A stretch of 64,000 bases of DNA, taken from NCBI GenBank assembly GCA_026874595.1, contig CM049314.1, positions 51,567,812-51,631,811 on the forward strand, given 5' to 3'. Positions 57,425 to 64,000 of the stretch are shown here, in pieces. This DNA is from Sipunculus nudus (lineage: Eukaryota; Annelida; Sipuncula; Golfingiida; Sipunculidae). A program made the translations under genes and the position numbers. Position 1 is the stretch's first letter. Each line of letters starts with the position of its first letter. Below the pieces are notes generated by a model. It worked only from the letters and a program-made list of their open reading frames with translations, had not been told where the DNA came from and ran no database searches.

Positions 57425-59505
57425 ACTATTTTTTTAGTGAAAATGCCACTAATGAACCCACAGCAATATATTGTCGACTGTGGATTTTTTTTTTTTGGCA
57501 ATCGCTAATATTGTTTAATATTGTTTCAATAAATTTGAAAGTAGGCCTATAAGAACAGGTAAAACAACATGTATTTTTATCAGACAAAAGTGAGAGCGCA
57601 TTAACTTAATTGTTAAGAAGAAGACATATTTAATCAATTTCCAATAAGAAACCGTAATAGGATTTACAATTAAATGAAAGGGTCTTTCTAAGAAAAACTA
57701 TAGGTTTCAACAAGTACAGCATCTGAAAAATAACATCTTAATATTTATTTTATAGAGTCTAACTAGCAATAAAAATGTAAACCATATAAAATTATTTTCA
57801 GCAGAGCAGGCTGTTTCATGAAAAGTTATAGTTTTGGATAATTTAATGCATTAGTGTATTATCAATTTCAACACCGTTTCAGACTTAAAGCAATGGTTGG
57901 AAATTATATTTATGAAAGATTGAGCTGGAGACTAGTATTTTCATGCGAATTTCACGGTCCCACATAATTAATTGAGAAAAAATAAGAAGGGTACACTTGT
58001 GCAATGTACTTTATAATAAAAAAAATATATTTTAACCTTGGAAATTGCGTATTTTTAATTGTATGTGTTACGTTTAGATCCAGAAACAAAATACAACTGC
58101 AAACCACAGAAGGTATAATGCAATAAATAGAAGGAAAATATAGCAATCTTTCTCGGTCAATAAAACTGTTGGTGATAAAAATATTTTCTAATATGTCTCT
58201 AAGTCATTTTTTTGTTCTTAAATAAATGAATATTTTCAATATATAACGGTGCTGAAGAAGGAGAACGGTGTTGAATTAATATAAATGAAATCATTGGCAA
58301 AATTATTACTTAAAGCATGCAGACTTCTTTTATAATAAATATTTTAAAAGTTCAATATTTAAAAGTACATATCACATTGATCCCTATAAAATCGATGAAA
58401 TTCTGAATAACAATGCTAGTTTGTAGAATTTAGATGTTACATCTATCCTTTTTTTGTTTCAACATCGTTCATCGACATTCACTTCCGTTAAAAGTTAAAA
58501 ATAACGGTGATGATTTACAATGGTTTTGAAAAAAAGTTATGATATTCATTAAAAAAGATTAATTACTCCTAAAACCTTTCTATAGAGTACTCAGTAAATT
58601 CATATGTTGATAGTGTGAGCTGTATCCCAAAACAATGAAAAGCATTCCTACTTCAATCATTTTGGAGTAATATATAAGTAACGGTGTAAGAGCAATAAAT
58701 ATACGGAAATTTTTACACAATTATGGAAACTTCCGGTTGTAAATGAAAAAAATACATACCGATAATGATGGTTTTATGGAGTCATTTTGTGACGTTATTT
58801 CAACTTCTACTTCAACTTCAACTTTATCGTCTCTATAACGGTGTTGAAAAAAACGTTCTGGCGACCCACATTTTAAACGCAAAAGAGTGGGAAAATAAGA
58901 GGGATGTAAAGAAACTTGTGGAAGTTTTTAAGGAACGATTATATTAAACATGAAGAGTGAAAAAATCCTCGGGCTATATACGTACCATTCTTAATAAAAA
59001 TAAGAGGATGTCATTTATATATCTTTTTATATGTCTTTTATTATGGCAAGGGACAGGTAATTTTTAATGACCTTTGAACCATTAAGTATAAATTTTAAGC
59101 ATGTAAGGTATTATTTCGCTAAATAAATAAGCTCAAATTAAGCAGAAAATATGGTACTGCAATTCAATCCCGAAAGCAAAATGACAGATTATATATATAT
59201 ATAATTTAAAATTATATGTATAATATATGGAGTTGGCATTGGTATGTCATGCGTGTGCTTTTTTTATACTGCAATATATTTTCTGTGATACTTTAAATAA
59301 ATCTTCACTCATTCTATTTGAGACACTGATGAGTGGCTTGTGAAATGGTCTGTCAGTTTTCATTTGTGTGAAAAAAATTTACTATTCTCATGGGGAAAAC
59401 TGAATAAATGCACTGGCTCTTTGGGAAAGAAGTATAGTGTATAGGTCAATTGCATACTTAATAAATTTCATTAAAATCAAAGGTACTCATTTTAGAGCTT
59501 TGCGA
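57425..59505. other. Element B interior, no coding sequence
   Basis: AT-rich DNA. The best frame is 60 codons (58765-58947) with no known domain, and its start lies in a segment also found, decayed, at 44545-44960. No transposase motif is seen. Confidence 0.6.
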
Positions 59506-60333
59506 TATACATTTAACATATTTTATTTTAATAAATTGAAATTTTATATACATTCAAACCAAGTGTATATCTCAGCTATTTTTATCACCTGGCCGGTGAA
59601 CACCTACCAACAAATTACTGCAGCGCCCCCTACTGTCAGCTAATATCTCCGAGTGGTCGGTGGGGAACGGATATTAGTAAATTGTATGAGGTACGATGTA
59701 TTGGCAATCATTCCGTTTTCACAGGAAATAAGTAAAACAACTGGGAGTCCTCTATGTTACCATTATAGAGAATTACTATGACAGTTATCTTAGTCAAGAA
59801 ATACGTAAATCGTTGCCGATGAGCACTTGATCATCGTCAAGCGATTGCGCAGTTTGCTGATCAGCGTAATAATAGGTGGTAGAAAGGTTTCATGCATAAT
59901 AAGTAATACATTAAAAATGTATTCGTGTGTTTGTAAATACGAAATACTTATAGAACATGTGTCTTCAGATCACTCTTAATCACATAATAGTCGGAGATTG
60001 TTATATTGGGGCTAATTTGCCTGAAATTAATGCTTATGTTGAAAGGTCGATGATCAGCGCTGCTGATCAGCGAAATAGTCACTGGCAGGTAGGTTTCGTT
60101 TCATGTATAATAATTAACACAATAAAATATATGCATATGTTTGATAATACGAAACATTGATAGAAAAGGTGCGTTTAATCATATTTAATCACAAACTAGT
60201 CGAATGTTGCTTTATGGGGGCTAATTTGCCTGAAATTAATGCTTTAATTGAAAGGTCGCTGATCAGCGCGCTGATCAGCGTTTTATACTACTGACCGCTG
60301 ATCAGCGCGCTGATCAGCGAATTATACCCTCCC

Positions 60334-60403
60334 CATGACCGATCACTTACACGGGCCGCTTAGCTCAGTAACAATATATGTAAACACGGTACAATACATT
60401 ACA
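60334..60403 (-). repeat. 5' LTR of the Ty3/gypsy element, distal half
   Basis: It resumes with the duplicated CATGACCGA and continues TCACTTACACGGGCC to TACATTACA, matching 51013-51082. It is followed by TACAG, the right copy of the LTR element's 5-bp target duplication. Confidence 0.9.
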
Positions 60404-61110
60404 TACAGCATTAAAATACCGAGGAAATATCAAATCGTTCTGCAAAAACAGAAACAATTTTATTTTATATGAACGTTAATGTTACAATCGGCATCATATC
60501 TATTAACAAATGTATTGTGTATTTATTTCTGTCAAGGTTTTGTTTATGTTTGTTTTTCTTTTTTTAAAGTTGTCCAATACATCTGATGAATCATTATCAA
60601 ACAATTCAATGTGAAATATTATGCATATTATGCTGTCTATTTTGGCAACATTTTAAAACTTGAATTGAAAAGGGTCTCATTTTACAGCATGAACATATCG
60701 GGGAAAAAATCACACTTTGAATTTGTAAAATGTGCATTCTGATCATGAAATATAAAATATATTTTGGAATCAATTAAATATTACATAATAGATTTTTGAG
60801 TCAAGAGATACATAATCCTGATGACAATTTTTATCAATGGAACATGAAAAGGTTTGTCAATTTATACATGAAACATAAAACATTTTATCGAAACAACCTT
60901 TAGAAACATTTCCAGGACGTCGTGTTTCTGTCAAATTTTAATTCTATTTATCATTTTAATTAATCAATTATTACTATGTTGTTTTACAAAATGAAAAAAA
61001 ATATATTACCACAAAATATTATTTTAAGAAAACAGCATCATGAATGTTACACAACAGATTGAATTATAAAAAATGAGTCATTTGGAAGATATTGAAAATG
61101 CTTGACACGC
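60404..61110. other. Element C interior, right of the retrotransposon
   Basis: AT-rich non-coding DNA; nothing recognised. It continues the sequence interrupted at 50911. Confidence 0.6.
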
Positions 61111-61189
61111 ATGCTGACCATTTGATGACCAGTGCATGGCCGTGGCTTCCGAGTTTTACACATTTGGACTACTACCCGGCTCTTCCGAG

Positions 61190-62113
61190 GGCAGTGTGTA
61201 AAACCCGGACCCCGGACCCCGGATCCCGGACCCCAAGAAAAAACCTATAATTATTAAAACTCTCATATGGTAATTTGTCGAGATATTTTGCAGAATAGTA
61301 TCTTAAGACGTTTTTTACATTATGTGGGTTAAAAAACATAAAAAGTGGTCTGTTTTGCAACAAAAGTTGATAAATTACCCTACGGACCGTGGCGCACTGA
61401 TCTCACGGATCCCATGGACCCCTTTTACCATTTCTTTTGTACATATTTAAACATCCCATTTAGGCATAACAACCATATGATTTAGTTATTGTGTTTTTGT
61501 ATCTATATTATTTTCATTTTGTCTTATTTTTTCTTCATGTTCTTATATTTGCTATTTGTTTCATGTTTAGCGAAATAAAAAGTATATATAATAAGAACAT
61601 TTACAAAATCATTATGTTTTTACCTGTCGTTTCTTGAAATGCAAGTCATCAACAATTTCTTTGGGTAATTATATTGTTACCAACAGTAAATTGCATTGAT
61701 GTTCATGAATGGAACACAAAACCCTGCATGCATTGACCGCTGGCGCACTTCAGTGTGCGTGCACTATAATATTTTCACTTGAAATATCAAATAATCATAT
61801 TTAATGTTTGACATGAGTGCTTATTCTTTCTCATGGAGTCATAAATGAAAATATGAGCGGGGTTTCCAGGGTCCTTTAAAAATGGAATAGTCATCAAAGT
61901 CGAGCAGTTTGGGTCCATCTTCAGCAAAATATTTTGTATACTTAAAATGTTCATTGAAATGGTTATTTACAAAGCTTCAACACTGAGGGACTTTACTTTG
62001 TTCTTATATCAGCATCAGGGGTGTTTTTATCTGTATATATAATCGACAGTGTGGAAATTGGTTTCTGGGGTCCGGGGTCCGGGATTCGTGGGGTCCGGGT
62101 TTTACACACTGCC
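61190..62113 (-). mobile_element. Element A, copy 2 (924 bp, inverted relative to copy 1)
   Basis: It has the same 19-bp ends as copy 1 and an interior that matches in reverse complement (CAGCAAAATATTTTG near the right, CTTATATCAGCATCAGGGGTG at about 62008). It lies in the right TIR of element C. CTTCCGAG occurs just left of it (61182-61189) and again 8 bp beyond its right end (62122-62129), so an exact target duplication is not clear. Confidence 0.8.
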
Positions 62114-62349
62114 CGCGGGCACTTCCGAGTGACTTCCGAGATGGCTTCCGAGCACAGAATCTACTATAACTTTCAGATTATTGAATTAATAACTATGATT
62201 ATTCACAGAATGATAGAACAACCCCTAGTGTATCGATAAAAATCGAAATAGTATTGATGTAATGGCATTTTGTATATGCCGCTTTATTGTTTTGTTTCTA
62301 CAAAAATCCTTGGCTTCCGACTTCCGGCTTCCGAGTTTTACACACAGCC

Positions 62350-62358
62350 ACAAATGGC
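62350..62358. repeat. Target-site duplication of element C, right copy
   Basis: ACAAATGGC, identical to 48960-48968. Confidence 0.85.
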
Positions 62359-62359
62359 T

Positions 62360-62420
62360 TGGTAAAACCCGGACTCGGACTCCGGACTCGGTGCAAATAA
62401 TCGCCGGACCCCGAAACAAC
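62360..62420. repeat. Third end with the GGTAAAACCCGGA pattern
   Basis: GGTAAAACCCGGACTCGG and repeated CGGACTC motifs immediately follow the right target duplication of element C. They resemble the termini of A (GTAAAACCCGGACCCC) and C (GTAAAACTCGGAAG). It may be the end of a related element (D) into which C inserted; the opposite end was not identified. Confidence 0.4.
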
Positions 62421-63000
62421 CGCCTATAAATAATGTTTGGGATGTTGTTTCATTAAATATTTACTTGTGTTTGAAGCTTTGCTATTTATTCTTTCAGTTT
62501 TGAAAATTGCTGTGTCTTAAATCATCTGTAACATCCACTCTGAACGTTTTATTTTACTGGACTCCATCTCGGACTCAAACAAAGGCATATGCTGTAAGCC
62601 AGGCAACTGGTGCATACTTAACGGGAACATCTGTCGCCGTTTCCAAGGAATAAAACTCAGAGGTGGACTGTCAGATATTGGAAAATCAAACTCAGTTGTG
62701 CACCTACTACATAAATAACAGTTACCATTGTATGAAACATCCCATGAATACAGAAAGTGTGTTTGTCATTAGTATTTATAGTAGCCTATCTAAAAACTCA
62801 ATATGTGAAATTACCTAATTACCCTAATTACACCATAAATCATACCACATATACATTTATATTATTGGTTATTATATATAAATATATATAAAAAAGCATT
62901 ATTAAATTTTATAAATAAAAATATATTAATAACCATACGCAAGTTTAATTATTTATACAACATTCATACATGTTACTGTTATGGGGTGACATAAAAGCCG
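62420..63000. other. AT-rich low-copy DNA, nothing recognised
   Basis: No open frame, repeat or motif of note. Confidence 0.6.
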
Positions 63001-63021
63001 ACCGAATCACTCATTAGTCAA

Positions 63022-63100
63022 GCTTGCTTAGCTGGCTCAGTGGTTGCTGCGTCGAACTTTAACGCCGGCTACCTGGGTTCGAATCCCGAATCAGCCCAGG
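63022..63100 (+). ncRNA. tRNA-like sequence (SINE head or tRNA pseudogene)
   Basis: An A-box-like TGGCTCAGTGG (63033-63043) and a perfect B box GGTTCGAATCC (63076-63086) are spaced 32 bp apart, as in tRNA-type RNA polymerase III promoters. The T arm pairs over only three to four bases, the anticodon arm is short (GCGT/ACGC with a long loop), and I find no matching acceptor ends. A functional tRNA is therefore unlikely and a SINE head is a better guess. Confidence 0.4.
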
Positions 63101-63350
63101 ATTTTCCGCTGAATAATTTCTCTTCTTAACATTATAATTCCATCATATTTGTATTATATATTTTGTCAGTAGTGTTTGATTAAAATATTTCATATCTTAT
63201 TATACATTATGATATGTTATTAAACAATAAATAAAAAATATTATTAAATATATTTAAATACATAAAAAATACGATTGACCAATTTATTATATTATACAAA
63301 ATTTATATTTTATATTTTAACCCGCGAAACACGGAATTCCTAAATTATGT

Positions 63351-64000
63351 ACCTGTAAGAAGCATCCCTTGTCGCTTTACTATCATCATATACAGCTGGG
63401 CTTCAGATGCCTGGCTTAAATGCCTGCTAGAAGCAAGGCATCCCATGTCGCTTTACTATCATTCTATACAGACAGTCCTCAGATGCCTAGCTTAAATACC
63501 TGCTAGAAGCCAGGCATCCCATGACGCTTTACTATCGTTTTATACAGACGGGCCTCAGATGCCTGGCTTAATTAAATACCTGCTAGAAGCCAGGCATCCC
63601 ATGTCGCTTTACTGTCGTTTTATATACAGACGGGCTTCAGATGCCTGGCTTAAATACCTGCTACAAGCCAGGCATCCCATGTCGCTTTACTATCGTTATA
63701 TATAGACGGGCTTCAGATGCCTGGCTTAAATACCTGCTACAAGCCAGGCATCCTATGTCGATTTACTATCGGTATATACAGACGGGCTTCAGATGCCTAG
63801 CTTAAATACCTGCTACAAGCCAGGCATCCCATGTCGCTTTACTATCGTTATATATAGACGGGCTTCAGATGCCTGGCTTAAATATCTGCTAGAAGCCAGG
63901 TATCCCATGTCCCTTTACTATCGTTATATACAGACGGGCTTCAGATGCCTGGCTTAAATACCTGCTAGAAGCCAGGCATCCCATGTCGCTTTACTATCGT
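63351..64000 (+). repeat. 76-bp minisatellite with an 11-bp hairpin, runs off the window
   Basis: TTCAGATGCC recurs about every 76 bp from 63402 (one interval of 82 bp, from an insertion in GGCTTAATTAAATACC and an extra TA), about 8.5 units to the window end. Each unit contains ATGCCTGGCTT and its reverse complement AAGCCAGGCAT separated by about 13 bp, then CCCATGTCGCTTTACTATCG. Changes such as GCCTAGCTT or CAGGTAT affect single arms. Confidence 0.9.

Larger units (their letters stand above)
55633..60333. mobile_element. Element B: long-TIR transposon inserted in the 5' LTR
   Basis: The ends are GGGAGGGTATAA and its reverse complement. The TIRs are about 830 bp (55633-55648 plus 56607 to about 57425; about 59505-60333). 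The terminal part carries two tandem pairs of the perfect palindrome CGCTGATCAGCG at each end (56615-56638, 56654-56677, 60257-60280, 60296-60319). Target duplication CATGACCGA is at 55624-55632 and 60334-60342. The roughly 2.1-kb interior has no long frame, so it is non-autonomous. TSD length fits a MULE-like or other 9-bp-TSD transposase; superfamily not assigned. Confidence 0.85.
50912..60403 (-). mobile_element. Ty3/gypsy-type LTR retrotransposon, interrupted by element B
   Basis: Minus-strand order: 5' LTR (60403-60343 joined to 55632-55523), primer-binding site, gag, pol, polypurine tract, 3' LTR (51082-50912). A 5-bp target duplication, TACAG, lies at 50907-50911 and 60404-60408. With element B removed the element is about 4.8 kb. 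The pol order of protease, RT, RNase H, integrase is the Ty3/gypsy order; I assign no lineage. The gag frame is broken once and the 5' LTR promoter is split, so this copy is not expected to be active. Confidence 0.9.
48969..62349. mobile_element. Element C: TIR transposon with 9-bp TSD, host of all nested insertions
   Basis: The ends are GGCTGTGTGTAAAACTCGG and its exact reverse complement. TIRs of about 290 bp (48969 to about 49265, and about 61110-62349 without A2) contain repeated CGGAAG/CTTCCG motifs, many ending in CTTCCGAGTTTTACACA. With the LTR element and A2 removed, C would be about 3 kb. Its interior (49265-50911 and 60404-61110) is AT-rich with no open frame or recognisable transposase, so it is a non-autonomous element. 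TSD length and long TIRs suggest a MULE-type transposase in trans. Confidence 0.8.

Noticed and set aside
55624-60342. Element B as an insertion with a 10-bp target duplication (CCATGACCGA)
   Set aside because: The extra C could belong to either the element end or the duplication. Symmetric GGGAGGG/CCCTCCC ends favour 9 bp.

Overview
The window is eukaryotic, intron-poor and almost entirely repetitive. No host protein-coding gene, rRNA or clear functional tRNA is visible. The only long open frame (about 1,260 codons, minus strand) is the pol of a Ty3/gypsy-type LTR retrotransposon. Most other open frames are accidental products of repeats. AT-rich DNA, long (TA)n tracts, degraded LINEs, long-TIR DNA transposons, and the repeated TGACCT-rich and CAAACA/CAGACA-rich modules suggest a marine invertebrate, most likely a mollusc (bivalve or gastropod). 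That placement is an inference from repeat style, not from a marker gene.

Region 1 (1-21.4 kb and 25.4-36.3 kb) is a mosaic of head-to-tail composite repeats, all in the same orientation. The modules recur in a fixed order: (a) an S148 tandem array (about 148-bp monomers) or diverged S148-like units; (b) a module with the palindrome GTAACCATGGTAAC, which resembles an RFX X-box; (c) a module with CCACGCCCCCTGGTGGC, which resembles a CTCF core; (d) a second X-box-like module; (e) a module with runs of TGACCT half-sites; (f) CAAACA/CAGACA low-complexity DNA with small hairpin repeats; and in part of the region (g) a module with GCAGCGCCATCTGGCGGC, also CTCF-like, followed by (h) a GC-richer block. 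Recent tandem duplications of about 2,152, 1,267, 810 and 466 bp show that the region is still turning over. It is interrupted by a low-repeat stretch (21.4-23.4 kb) and a 367-bp tandem repeat (23.4-25.2 kb).

Region 2 (36.3-48.9 kb) is mostly low-copy, AT-rich DNA. It holds a decayed non-LTR retrotransposon on the plus strand (about 39.9-42.85 kb) and a second LINE 3' end on the minus strand (47.8-48.6 kb). It also has a long palindrome, several microsatellites, and a promoter-like segment at 46.66-46.72 kb where a four-unit heat-shock element sits 11 bp upstream of a TATA box.

Region 3 (48.96-62.36 kb) is a set of nested mobile elements with readable boundaries. Element C (TIRs, perfect 9-bp target duplication) contains the LTR retrotransposon (171-bp LTRs, 5-bp target duplication). 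The retrotransposon's 5' LTR is split by element B (long TIRs, 9-bp target duplication), and B's TIR is itself split by element A (about 960 bp, near-9-bp target duplication). A second, inverted copy of A lies in the right arm of C. The insertion order can be read directly: C, then the LTR element, then B, then A1; A2 entered C at an unknown time.

The right edge (62.36-64 kb) is AT-rich DNA, a tRNA-like SINE-head candidate and a 76-bp minisatellite with an internal hairpin that runs off the window.
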